DNA of 64,000 nucleotides from Gnomoniopsis sp. IMI 355080 (taxonomy: Eukaryota > Ascomycota > Sordariomycetes > Diaporthales > Gnomoniaceae), in the NCBI GenBank assembly GCA_027946555.1, contig JAPEVC010000187.1, positions 1 to 64,000 of the forward strand, given 5' to 3'. Numbering within the stretch: position 1 is the stretch's first letter; every line of letters begins with the position of its first letter. The notes beneath the pieces were generated by a model that was not told where the DNA came from, searched no databases, and saw only the letters and a program-made list of their open reading frames with translations. A program made the translations under genes and the position numbers. Below are positions 23,421 to 34,531 of this stretch, in pieces.

Positions 23421-24608
23421 ATGACAGAATTTCCTATGAGCGAGGGCGAGGTTGCCTTCGAAGTCCCCGCCGCCGGAAAGCCATGCAAGACGTGGTACAA
23501 AATCTTCGGAAGCATTGAGAGTACGACCGGCCCAATCCTCATCGGTCTTCATGGGGGACCGGGAGCTGGGCATGAGTATATTACGCCTCTGGCTGATCTT
23601 TACAAACTGTATCACATCCCCGTCCTTCTATATGACCAAATTGGATGCGGTCGCTCAACCCACCTTCGGGAGAAGAACGGCGATGCTAAGTTCTGGTCCT
23701 TCGAGCTGTTTATCAGCGAGTTGGACAATCTAATCGACCAATTGGGATTGAGACAGCGAGGTTTCCACCTCCTTGGCCAAAGCTGGGGCGGCGTCTTCGC
23801 TGCCTCGTACGCCATGCCTCGATACCATGGCGGAAACACCCCCAAAGGACTTCGGAAATTGATCATCCACGGCGGCCCCGCCAGCATTCCTCTTTACGGT
23901 AAGTGGTTTCACTTCTTGCCTCGTCATATGCATGGTTCAGATGCGGTGCCATTACGCCATCATATAGGCATCGGCAGCTACAGCGGTATCAAGCAATGTG
24001 TCTCTTCGCATCGGGCAACTTACTCACTAACACATGAGGGGTACAGAAGAAGGTCTGAAGGGTCTCCTCGCGAAGCTTCCCCCGGATGTTCGCAAGACCT
24101 TGGAGGACTGCGACCGACGTGGTGATCATGAAAGCGAGGAATTTAAAAAGGCATCAGACATCTTCAACAGCCATTACAACTGTCAATTAAAGCCGTTGCC
24201 CGAAGAAGTTTTGGCTATTCACAAGCATATTCATGAAGACCCTACTGTATATGTGACAATGTAAGCATTCCAGACAACACTCATTGTCGCTCTAGTAGAA
24301 TGTTATGAACTAATCCAAACGCTCCAAATAGTCAGGGCCCCGCGGAGTTTGTCATTATCGGTTCTATCAAGGGTTGGGAAGGGTGGAAGGAAGCCAACAC
24401 CATCGGGGCCGAAACTCTCCTCATCAACGGGAAGCATGATGAAGTAACCAATTTGTCAATATATCCATGGTTCAGAACGATTCCAAAAGTCAGGTGGATT
24501 ACATTGGAAGGAAGTCATATGTCGCATTGGGAGGACAGGGAGCGTTACATGCAGGAAGTCGGCGATTTCGTAGTGAGCACGACGCCCGACAAGAGAAGGG
24601 AGATTTGA
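23421..24608 (+). CDS. Proline-iminopeptidase-like alpha/beta hydrolase (peptidase S33)
   Basis: Exons 23421-23898, 24047-24260 and 24332-24608 give 322 aa. The fold is an alpha/beta hydrolase with a cap. The HGGPG oxyanion-hole motif is at residues 44-48, DQIGCGRS at 72-79 and the nucleophile elbow GQSWGG at 119-124 (Ser121). Exon 3 supplies the catalytic Asp (INGKHDEVTN) and His (EGSHMSHWED). HGGPG and DQ.G.G.S are diagnostic of the proline iminopeptidase/L-amino-acid amidase group, which releases N-terminal amino acids or hydrolyses amino-acid amides. No signal peptide is seen, so it is cytosolic. It lies between a permease and a membrane-protein gene and could process short peptides or amides. 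Confidence 0.85.
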
Positions 24609-24719
24609 GAAGCGCGAAGAACTATTTCAAAGGACTCAAGCGTGTAAAGTAGGGGTAGCTGCCATGGTTCTTTTGTAACTTTCAAGCTCATCTTAGGAAA
24701 ATGCTTTGAAACAGTCAAA

Positions 24720-27645
24720 TCAGTAATACTTTGCTCCATCCTCGGGATTCCCAATCTCACTGTCTGGAGCGGTTGTGAAAGCACAATGTCCAGCGTTCTC
24801 CCGCATTTCCGTGACACCCCACCGTACCGGAAGCGTGTACCCATTCTCCCTATCCTGTTCAGGGCTATGACATGCCGCACAGATCGCCAGGCTGTTTGTT
24901 GACACCATTCTCATTGTCCCATCATACGTGCGAAAGAAGCCGATGAGTATGATGGCTAAGACGAAGATGAGTCCGACAATTAAAGCTGGAAGGTTGCCTA
25001 ACATGTCAGAAAAACACATATCTGCTTTAGCTAGATTGGAGTGGTTTTTTGGAGGCTTTGTTTTTCGCCATCTCCTCCTTATACTTTTCAACACTTCAAA
25101 TAAGGTGTAGTTTTTGGATGGACTTACTAATCACTATTGCTATAGGGCTGGAACCGCATGTTGAAAATGAATTTGTCTGGTCGGTGGTTCCATCTGGATA
25201 CATCGCCGTTATACGCGCCAGGAAGAGACTTTGTGAGATCAACCAATGGAGTAGAGAGGACGAGACAATAAGAGGAATCCCATAGCGAAGAGGGAGAGAT
25301 ATGAAATAGCTGGAACGTTGGATTCCAATGGGCTCTGAAACGCGAAGTGGTTTTCGTTTTTTGGGCTTGTACATGTGGCTGAATTCTCTTTGAACGAGAA
25401 ATGTGCTCATCATTCTACAAATTGAAAGTCAATGCCAATTGCCTAGGTATTTGAAGTACTTGATCCAGCATTTCAGGGAAGACACGCTTACGAATTGTAG
25501 AAAAGGTACAGAATAGAAAGTAAAACCTGGGGCAAGTTTGCCACGAGTACATTCACAAAGAGGCCTTTTGAACCTTGTCGGGGCAGTCCTATAGCGAGGT
25601 ATGTGAATGGCTGAAGTTGGCCAAACCCCATACTCAAGAAGCTCGACATGCTAACGGAGATACCCCGGTTTTTGAGGCTAGGGAAGGATATCAAGAGTAG
25701 AGTTGTCGATACACCAAGCATGGCTAGAGCTCTGCTCAGGAATGTTTCGTCAGTTGACTATATGCATATGTCATTATAGACAAGGATGAGGTACTTATGG
25801 TGAGATTTGATATGCGCACATGGAGATCAGAACAGCCCACCTCTGGATGCTCGCAGCGTTGCTCCATCTTCTAGGCTCTTTCCGCCAAATTCTAGGCTCT
25901 TGATTCAGCTTGGGCTTCTGCTTTGCCAACCACAGTCGCCAGGGCCGTTTGGTCAGGAAATCATCTTTAGTTGCCAGACACATATTTTCGGTCTTTGGTT
26001 CAGGGTCTTCCATGAATGAGGCGATCGTGTCTCCGAGCGTATACAATACTTGCTTCTGTTGGATATTTTTATGTTTACGCTGTAAGCGTCCCATGACCCA
26101 GATGGTCGACACTAGAGGATTGGGGGTTATTCATGGTATCTTGCAAACACTGCATATAATACTTTAGAAGTCTCATCAGAGTCCCATGGCAGGTGTGACT
26201 ACAAGAGCCAAGCACTCAATCCAGGTAAGAAGGGGTTGATGATTGATACAACTTTACTTACTGGTGACGACCTTGATAAGATTGAATAAGCAAACGATCC
26301 ACATGATGTATGACGAGTATTCGAATCGACAGATTTTCTCCGGAACTGCAGGCTGCTGAACAAGACAGTGATCCACTTCATAATGCGCCTTTCCTATGTA
26401 CCATGTGGTCACTGGTTTAGTTGGTGACTTCAAAACCCAGCGAGCAGTGCCGTTCTCTAAAGCCCACATATTCTTTGCCCAATCATCGGATCTGGGAATG
26501 ATGCCCACGAAGAGTAGCAAACTATCTGTCGGGGGCTGCTGTATGCTTTCATTTTTCACGAATACGAGGACGTTGCCCTGCGGTGCAAAGTAGTCATCGT
26601 AGAGATCAAAACAATCCGAGACGTCCATATATGTGTATTCAGTTGTGTTGAGAGCAGCGCGTTGCATTCCGAGAATAACATCGGTGTAGTCGAGTGGTGG
26701 GTTGACGGTTGGATCATCCCAGCCTGGATCTCCATGGCCATTATTCGTCGCCGTCGCGATACTCCAAGTGGTGTCGGATAGAAATGAGTTCTTGACGACA
26801 GCCACCGTGCTGCCAGATTTTGATCAGCAGTGATTTAGACACATGAAAAACCAATATGACAGCGTTTCCCAAGGTAAGATGTTGCTTTTGGGACGCGCAA
26901 ATCACATTTGGAAAGAGACAGAAACATACTAGTCAAAGGACGTTAGAGATTGGAAGATCACGGAATTATACCTGAAAGCGACAGACATTATTAGCAGAAT
27001 ATTTGGAGGATAAGGTGCGTGTGGTTCTTGCAAGAAATGGATAGGGGTTGAGCTGATAGCCAGCAATATCCATGAAGTTTTTCTCCAGCCTTTGATGAAT
27101 CGAATGTTACGCATGCTGGGGACTCCGATATCTAGCCACCTCATTTCCTGATGAGCCTTATTGATGTCAGCACGCGTTGGGGCTGCCTGGAGTTGCATGC
27201 AATAATTTGAGGCGCCCAGCATGCCCGTCGAGAAGATATTGATAAGCAAGTGAAGCCCCAAGTTCAAATCTCGCACTTTATCGCAGTCCCCTTGGTATAT
27301 GAGACCGACGCCATTTTTGCTCGGTCCTAGTCGTGTGTAGGCGATGACTGCCAAAACTAAATTGACTGTAAAAATGGAGAAGATAAGGAGGATCTGAAGC
27401 ATAAGAGCTACGCTCCTTCTCGAAAACCATATGCGCCACCTCGTGGAGTCCTCGTGGTCAAGATTTACGTGCGGAAACCACTGCGCTATCTCATCTTGGA
27501 CAGCAAAGCGCTGGGCTTTGAATTGTGCGAATCGCCGGGCCGGAAGTGGTCGTAAAGGCTCGTTCGACGAAGTAGAGGGCGTGTTAGATATGGGAGTACT
27601 TGTGGTTCCATCAGGTCCAATGACAGCCATTTCGACTTCCTCCAT
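24720..27645 (-). CDS. DUF6536 multi-pass membrane protein
   Basis: Seven exons (minus): 27645-27032, 26971-26930, 26809-26262, 26111-25820, 25731-25492, 25414-25128 and 24985-24720, giving 762 aa. After a polar N-tail comes the DUF6536 domain: a helix (LMLQILLIFSIFTVNLVLAV), GDCDKV, NLGLHLLINIFSTGMLGASNYCMQ, APTRADINKAH and WLDIGVPSMRN. A large extracytosolic loop with Asn/Cys follows, then LGDTIASFMEDPEP, further helices and the C-terminal RSSYFISLPLRYGIPL, LLHWLISQSLFLAR and AACHSPEQD motifs. Intron 1 is a GC-AG intron (donor GCAAGA). The family is fungal-specific, of unknown function, and probably at the plasma membrane. The exact start of the last exon is uncertain because two in-frame acceptors exist. 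Confidence 0.85.
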
Positions 27646-28402
27646 CTTGGTGTATGGCAGCGAAGATTGACTCGCAAGTTTTTCGAGCAGTTTCCCCACT
27701 GGGGGTTTGAGAAATGAGAACGCGGGCGGATTGTGTACCTAGGTAGGTAGCCGAAGGACATTAAGCACGCAGTCTGGCATTTCTGGAGTGGACATACTCC
27801 AATCGTCCAACGGTTCTTCTTGTTGCTATATACTTACTTCGTGGCAAGCTGAACTGAGTACATTTTTCAGCTCTGCTGCATGATATCGGAGGACCTCCAT
27901 GGAATCTGCTGGATGGGTGGCGCTTTTGTAAGACTTATCTACGTACTGTGCCCCGGTGGGTTACACCGTTCTCATACCGCCGTATCTTCTTTCTTTCTTT
28001 TCCCTCCTCTCGGAGGAACTGCTCCTAGCTTATCAACTGTCCATAAGCAACTCCCTTCCATAGCATAGATCCCGTTATGCGCTGCTTCAATGCTTTTGAA
28101 CTGCTTTGAAAATAGCTTCAATATTATACGGCTTCATTCTTAGAACTTATAGACTACTTGCGCGGACAGCACTATACTGCAGCAAGTAGCTGCGCGCATC
28201 ATGGGAAGCCTTCGGCTCTTCATATATGCATGTACCTCAGATGAGTGAGAACTAGTCAGACTTCGATATAAGGATGAAGCGGACGCGTCAGCGTTAGTAT
28301 CCCTTCCATATCCAACCTATGGGGCTGGTCCGTTGCCCCAATCATACTGTATCATAAGGGCCTTCACCCCGCGTTACACAAGCAATCGCAAAACGACCAG
28401 AG
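27646..28402. other. Divergent intergenic region
   Basis: Lies between the starts of the DUF6536 gene (minus) and the FAD-oxidase gene (plus) and should carry both promoters. A TACCTAGGTAGGTAG word lies at about 27738-27752 and a CT-rich run at 27985-28010. No coding frame is convincing. Confidence 0.45.
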
Positions 28403-29935
28403 ATGACCTCAAAAATGGCGCGAGACAATCTAGAAAAATTACTGTCGTCTCTGCACACGCAACACCCAAGCATCAAGCTCTATTCCCCCGATTGTGCTGA
28501 ATATGCGGACCTAACAAAGACATACATTATCAGCCAGGCCAGACCTGCTGCCATAGCCCGACCTCAGACGGCACATGATGTTCAAGCGCTGATCCGGCTG
28601 TCTGTTGACCAAGGCATCGATTTCAATATCAGAACTGGGGGCCACCATTGTCAAGGGCGTGCCCTTGTCGACGGTGCCCTCTTGATTGACATGCGCGATA
28701 TTGCCAGTGTCACCATCAACGAAGACAAGAAGACCGCAAAAATTGGTGGCGGGGTCCTGACGTGCGATCTATTGAAGGCGTTGGGGTCCCATGGTCTGGT
28801 TACGCCCTGGTCTGTTTTGAATCCGCCCGCGATTCCCCAATCACAAGAGAGCTTCTCGTGAAGGTCTAGACCTGGACTGATTCCCTTTTTCCCTACGCAG
28901 TGGCTCTATCGGATCTGTCGGGTACGTTGGTTGGAGTGCCAACGGTGGCTATGGACCTTTTGCACATCTATATGGACTGGGTGTAGACCAAATCGTTGGT
29001 GCGAAACTGGTGGACTACAAGGGCGACCTCTTAGATGCCCCTGATGAGTTGCTGAAGGGTATTCGGGGCGCGGGTACTATCTTCGGGGCCATTGTCGAAC
29101 TGACCGTCAAAGTCTTTCCCTTGAACAATGTCAGTGATGCCATGGCTATTGCCACCTAAGCCGAATGTACACAATAGTTCTGGCTGACCCCGTCTTCCCA
29201 CAGATGCTAGTCAGCACTCTTGTCTACGAGTCGAAAGACATGTTATCGACCTGGAAAAGCCTAACAGAGGGAATCAATAGCCTGACTCTGCCGCCAGCGC
29301 TGAATATCCACATTACCGTCGTGGATTTTCCAGGGATTGGCAAGGTCGTCGGCGCCATTGTTACTTGGGTCACCGACTACCATAAAGAGGGCCGCGAGCT
29401 CATCGACAAGATCGCCAGCTTTGGGAATTGTATTGTCAACGTGACCGAGGCTAAGACTGCGGCCAAATACAGCGAGGACAATGAGAAACTGGTGCCATAC
29501 GGCGTCCATGGCCGTCCCTATACACTGAATTTGAGGGAGTGGACGAACGCTTCCGTCAGCGTCCTTGCGAAATACAGTCAAGCTATGCCGTGTGGTAACG
29601 CTCTAATCTCTATTCATAGTCTTCGCTTCCCTAAGCCTAACGAGGAGTCGGTCTTTGGGGCGCGCGAGGGACACTTCGTGCTTGAGATGGTCTCGGTAAC
29701 GTCCGACCCAGACCTCAAAGATGAGACGGCAGCGTGGGGTCAAGGAATTTTGCGGGAACTGAAAGAGAAAGACCAGGATAACATTCTCGACAGCGCGTAT
29801 ATCTCGTTGCTCCATTATGATGATGCGGACCTGAAGAAGGTGTATGGGAAGCACCTCGAGACGCTCATCTCGTTGAAGAGGAAGTATGACCCAAAGAATG
29901 TCTTTAACCACGCGGCGCCGAAGATCATGGTGTAA
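28403..29935 (+). CDS. FAD-linked oxidoreductase (PCMH/BBE-like)
   Basis: Exons 28403-28809, 28901-29129 and 29204-29935 give 455 aa. The PCMH FAD-binding fold is clear: ARPQTAHDVQALI, then IRTGGHHCQGRALVDGALLIDMR with the His that usually forms the 8-alpha-histidyl-FAD bond. Next come GLVTPC|GSIGSVGYVGW (a Cys at the exon junction, where the family has C-G), GGYGPFAHLYGLGVDQIVGAKLV and IRGAGTIFGAIVELTVKVFP. The C-terminal YDPKNVFNHA matches the BBE-like terminus. No signal peptide is seen. Such enzymes oxidise alcohols, carbohydrates, hydroxy acids or biosynthetic intermediates using O2. It sits next to an MFS transporter in a region with a UstYa-like gene. Confidence 0.85.
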
Positions 29936-30394
29936 AATTGGAATGGCTCAAATAACACAGCCGATGGAGACTGAAATGAAACTTGAAAATGATCAAGGGA
30001 CCGGGCTTTCTAGAGTTTGAGCTCAGGTGGTGAACCATCGCCTAGTGTCGAATGAATCAAAACATATATGAGCGAACGGCGGTGCATCAACAGTGAGTTG
30101 ATATAGTAGGTACCACGTAGCAGATCTCTCATGTACAAGAGCAATGCAGTCCATCAAATCTATCACCTGCAACCTCAACGCCTTGCGGAGTTCCCAAATC
30201 TAGCCAGAGTAGCTCCCACTCGCCCAGGAGGATAAACATACCCAGAATGATATTTGTTCTACAGAGAAAGAGCTGACAAGAGGCTCAGAGAGGCTCAGAA
30301 GTTCCCTTTCTTCCTGACAGGGCGGGCAAAGCAGATTTGAACACGTGAACACAAAAGCTACATACCACTTCATGCATACTACCTCAGACTTTTA
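29936..30394. other. Convergent intergenic region
   Basis: Space between the 3' ends of the FAD-oxidase (plus) and MFS transporter (minus) genes. It should contain both 3' UTRs. A gaggctcagagaggctcaga duplication lies at about 30281-30299. Nothing else is recognised. Confidence 0.4.
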
Positions 30395-32531
30395 TCAAGC
30401 AACATGGTCCTCCTCTACAACCTCCCTCTCCACCTCAACCGGTATCCGATACGCCCAAACCACCACCGTCGCCCCACACGTGATGATCGTGCCCGCCGCA
30501 AACGGCAACCCAATCCACGCCCCGCCCATCTCCATGCCCCGCTGGAAACTCCAGCTGAAAATCGGACTCGCCACCATAATCCCGGCCGTCTCCAGGATCC
30601 CCACCACCGTGTTGAGGATCCCGACATGGTGCGGCTCGACTAGGGCGTTCAGCAGGCCGCGAAGGAGTGGGGCGAGCCCGCAGCCACCGGCGAGCAGGAC
30701 CAGGCCGGTGGTGTAGAGCGCCGGCGTGAAGGCGAAAGTTATGAGGAGGTCGGCAATGATGAGCGCGAGCCCGGACCAGCGCGAGAGCCAGAGGTCTTTG
30801 GACAGTGGTGACATGCGCAGGCGGGTGAGGCAGAGGGTACTGAGGGCGGGGAGGATGAGGGTGAGCATGACGATGAAGGAGGCGCTTTTGAGGGTAAGGA
30901 AGTATGAGGCCTGGGGATTTCGGAGTCAGTCAAGGTGTGACGGTCTTGTGGAGATAGAAGTCGGGGGGGAGGGGTTCCGGTTGGTTGACAACATACCTTG
31001 CTCCATGACCAGCCAAAACGCTTCGTCGCGTATTGCGCCAACAGCTCCTGGATATACTTGCCAAGCTGCATGAAGCAAAACGGAATAATCAAAATGGCCG
31101 CCCGCTTGTTTGTGACCAGAAAGTCCCGGATTCGCTGCATCTGCTCGTGGGCCCCGGCAAGAATGCCGCCGTTCTTGTCGTCCAGACGCCGGCTCTCTTC
31201 CGGCCGCCTGCCAGCCCGTGCATCGTGCCACCGCCGGACCTCGATCGTCTCCGGTACAAGATGTAGTAGAGAAAGGACAATGACCATGATTACATTCCCT
31301 GTGATGAGAGGTACCCAGGGGCTTTTGCTGAGGAGGAAGCCGCCCAGGGGGTTGGAGACGAGCTCGCCGAGGAGAAAAACGGTTTGGAAGCGGAAAAGGA
31401 CAGAAGCCCTGAGATTCTTGGTCAGTACCTTGGTTTATAGACTTAAGTAGTGAAATTTCAGGGTAGAATAAACAGTATGATAGTGTAGTCGCTAAGCATT
31501 ACAGGTGGGAGAAAGTGGGTGGTCGACCAGGAAGGCGTGCCATTCTCGTTCTTCCGCCTACATGTATAAACACCATCACATGTAGCCAACACTCGTTTGG
31601 CGGTGTCTCGAATCGAAAATAGACAGTCTCTGTCCCTTTCAGACGAGGAGTGTGTAGTAGAGGGGTTTACGTACATTTCCTCGACATGAAGAACGTCTGC
31701 CAGCATGGTGTACATCATAGACACGCCGACAGGGACGCCTCCGCCGACCACATACCATACGGAGCTCCATATGAAGGTCCACATAGGCAGAGGGAAATAA
31801 ACTTGAAGGCCAAAGCAAGTCAGCCGGTTTTTCTTTCATACGACCCAGAAATTGCGACAGTCACTTCTTCACAAATACTCACACACGAATTCGTACGAGA
31901 CCGTCACCAAGAACAGCCCAACAATCGCCAACATGCCCACCGGCTTACGACCCCATTTATCCGACAGCGAGCCAAACGGCACCGCAAGAATTATCGCTGT
32001 CGTTTCCCACCATCGTCAGCCAAGGAAGAGAAAGAAAGAGAAGAAGAGGAGGGGGAAAAATACCTCTCCGCGAGGTATTCTCAGCTCTCGCGAAGCAAAA
32101 AAATCAACTTACTAGGCAACGCATCAACCGTGTACGACCACCCCCTATACATAGCCAACCGACCCTGGACATCAGCCTCCTTGCACCGCGCATCCAGGCC
32201 ATCCCCAGCAACCAAAAGCCCGGCCAGGTCCGGGTGCATCTCGGCACAGATGCCCTTCTCGAGCATGGCGTTCCAGGCCGGCCAGCAAATGTTGAGCGCA
32301 ATCTCCACCAGAAAGGAAATGGTAAAGCTGTAGAGGATGACGGGCCACCGAAGCCTGACGCGCGGGTCATCATCTTTGTCGGCGTCGTCGCCGCCGCACG
32401 CGTCCTCCACGCTAGGGTTAGTGGGTGCGGTGATGAATGGCGTGGCCTCGGTGTTGCCAACATACACGTGGTCATCTTCATCATCATCGTTGTCGTCTAT
32501 CCGAAACGTGCCGTTCATGCTTGGGCGTGAG

Positions 32532-32562
<31 letters not shown>

Positions 32563-32671
32563 CGGGGCCCGGATCTCGTCTTCGTCTGTCGGTGAGCTGG
32601 GTATCTTTGTCTGTCTGCTCACTCGAGGAGAGGACAGCTGGCACAAGGCCGGCAGGAATGATACCAGCCAT
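30395..32671 (-). CDS. Major facilitator superfamily transporter with polyQ N-tail
   Basis: Exons (minus) 32671-32113, 31996-31883, 31801-31675, 31408-30997 and 30910-30395 give 575 aa. The long cytosolic N-tail contains nine consecutive Gln (from a CAG/CTG repeat at 32531-32560) and an Asp-rich stretch. The first helix is WPVILYSFTISFLVEIALNI. The MFS motif A, GSLSDKWGRKP, is in exon 2, with GGGVPVGVSMMYTMLADV and LGELVSNPLGGFLL following. A central hydrophilic loop (HEQMQRIRDFLVTNKR) precedes the C-terminal six-helix bundle. A loop after helix 1 is longer than usual. It is probably a plasma-membrane exporter or importer of unknown substrate. The neighbouring FAD oxidase makes a metabolite-export role conceivable but unproven. 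Confidence 0.87.
32531..32560. repeat. (GCT)10-like trinucleotide repeat in MFS CDS
   Basis: Ten uninterrupted GCT units on the plus strand read as a polyglutamine run in the minus-strand MFS transporter N-tail. Length polymorphism between strains would be expected. Confidence 0.95.
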
Positions 32672-33580
32672 AGCTTCGTAAACTTTTGTCTTTTACAAGC
32701 CGATACGTTTGGGCTCTAGGGAGAATCTGGAACGGCCCCTGGTGACACGGCACAGGTCGATGATATTGTTCCACCCAAGCACAATCAGAACTTTGACTGC
32801 CTAAAGTCTATCCGGCATTACAAGGTTTGGTAGGAAAATGAATTGGCAGCAGAATGGCAAGGATGAAAGTCTATCTTGGTACAAAGCTTTTTTTTTTTTC
32901 TTTTTTTCGGGAACAATTCGAATCAGGAATTCCCCTGGAAGCTGTGCAAACGTGGAGGCAAGCTGAGAGCAGCTTGGATGTTGATCCTGCGTGACAACCA
33001 ACATAAGCATAGGGTGGGTGCCAACGTAAGCCTTACTGTACTGTGCAACCCACACAGGAGATTGATTCAGGATCATTACCCACCCTCATGGTTTCTTAAC
33101 CCATTCCACGGTCCCGCCTTGAATATTAGGTCAATTATCAAGACATGGCGCACGCGTATACCTCAAGTCCTGGTCGTGGCACCGCAGTAGAGGTGCCCGT
33201 CTCGTTGGGCAACTCATCGATTCTCTTGTCGACTGAGTCGCGAGAGTACCCGCGGCTGTTCACCATTTTTTTTCCGAGAACGCTCAAGTAAAGCCGTATA
33301 AGGGATGTGCTTGGTTCAGAAAGATGGAGAAGAAAGAAAGAAACAAAGAGCTAGGCCTGACGTTGAGAGGTGGTTGTGGATCCTCTTCTCGCCCGGCGGT
33401 CGGCCCCGAAGTTGCAAGGATCAAGCAAGCCGGGCCCGCACCGCACCACTCCAGATAGCGTTGACGTAGATGAAAGGATGTCAATTGGGAGCCAAGACAC
33501 TCACTCACACACACTTCAACCTCGAACACACACTTAGCAGCATCTCATCGAAGAGGCAGAGAGAACCAGACTATTGCAGA
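32672..33580. other. Divergent intergenic region
   Basis: Upstream of both the MFS transporter (minus) and the ADP-ribose pyrophosphatase (plus). Contains a T-run at 32888-32907 and a GAAAGAAAGAAA run at 33330-33345. Small open frames are not convincing. Confidence 0.4.
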
Positions 33581-34510
33581 ATGTCTCTAACAAACGCCAA
33601 AGTCCTGTCCGTGGGACCTTTGGTGAGTGCAGCAGGATCCCATCTCAACCGTGACAATCCCTTGTCTGACTACCCCCCACACAAAAACAGCCCGAGAATG
33701 AGGCCAAGTGGACCAAGATGGTCAAGTATGTCTTGGGAAGGGAATATATCAGGGTTGACTGAATGCTGAGAACACAAACTTCCGTTACCTCCAGGGTCCA
33801 CTATAAAGATCCCACTGGCAAAATCAGAGACTGGGAGTCATGCGAGCGGACGACACGCCCGAAAGGCACCGAGCTCGACGGCGTGGGCATTGTAGCTATC
33901 CTGGAAAAACCCACCGGTAAAAGAAATATTACTCCTGACGGGCCCAACCATCCACAAATATCGAAGCCAGTCCCCCTTTTTCGTTTCCTTTGGGGCTGAC
34001 GCCTGTAACTTTCCCACAGGCCCGGAGATTGTCCTCCAGAAGCAATACCGTCCACCCATCGACAAAATCACGATTGAGGTTCCTGCCGGGTTGATCGATG
34101 AGGGTGAGACAGCCGAGCACGCTGCTGTGCGCGAACTCAAGGAGGAGACTGGGTATGTGGGCAAGGTCACGGAGAGCTCGCCTGTCATGTTCAATGGTAT
34201 GCATGCCTTACCCCTCCTTCTTTTCTCTTTGCAAGTAGCTAAACCTCTCCCTCTCCCTCCCATTCTCACAGATCCCGGCTTCTGCAACACAAATGTCAAG
34301 ATGGTCCACGTCTCCATCGACATGAGCCTCCCCGAGAACCAAAATCTCAAGCCCGAGCTGGAGGAGAACGAGTTCATAGAGGTGTTCCACTTGCCCCTGA
34401 GCAAGCTGTGGGATGAGTGTAAGAAGCTGGAGGCGGAGGGTTATGCGATCGATGCGCGGGTGGGCACCGTGGCCGAGGGAATTGAGCTTGCTAGACAGTT
34501 CAAATGCTAG
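33581..34510 (+). CDS. YSA1: ADP-ribose pyrophosphatase, YSA1/NUDT5-type Nudix hydrolase
   Basis: Five exons (33581-33622, 33691-33725, 33795-33916, 34020-34196, 34272-34510) give 204 aa, with phases consistent throughout. The first exon codes only MSLTNAKVLSVGPL. The core is the N-terminal strand (RVHYKDPTGKIRDWE), the substrate segment (IVLQKQYRPP) and a perfect Nudix box, GLIDEGETAEHAAVRELKEETGYVG (GX5EX7REUXEEXGU). After it come DPGFCNTNVKMVHV and ELEENEFIEV, matching yeast Ysa1 and human NUDT5. The enzyme hydrolyses ADP-ribose to AMP and ribose 5-phosphate, clearing free ADP-ribose. It is cytosolic or mitochondrial, with no targeting peptide visible. Confidence 0.92.
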
Positions 34511-34531
34511 GAACGCGCCATCCAGAAGGCT

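Noticed and set aside
30726..31450. Plus-strand frames antisense to the MFS transporter
   Set aside because: Mirror frames of the GC-rich coding sequence; arginine/serine-rich and without introns matching any family.
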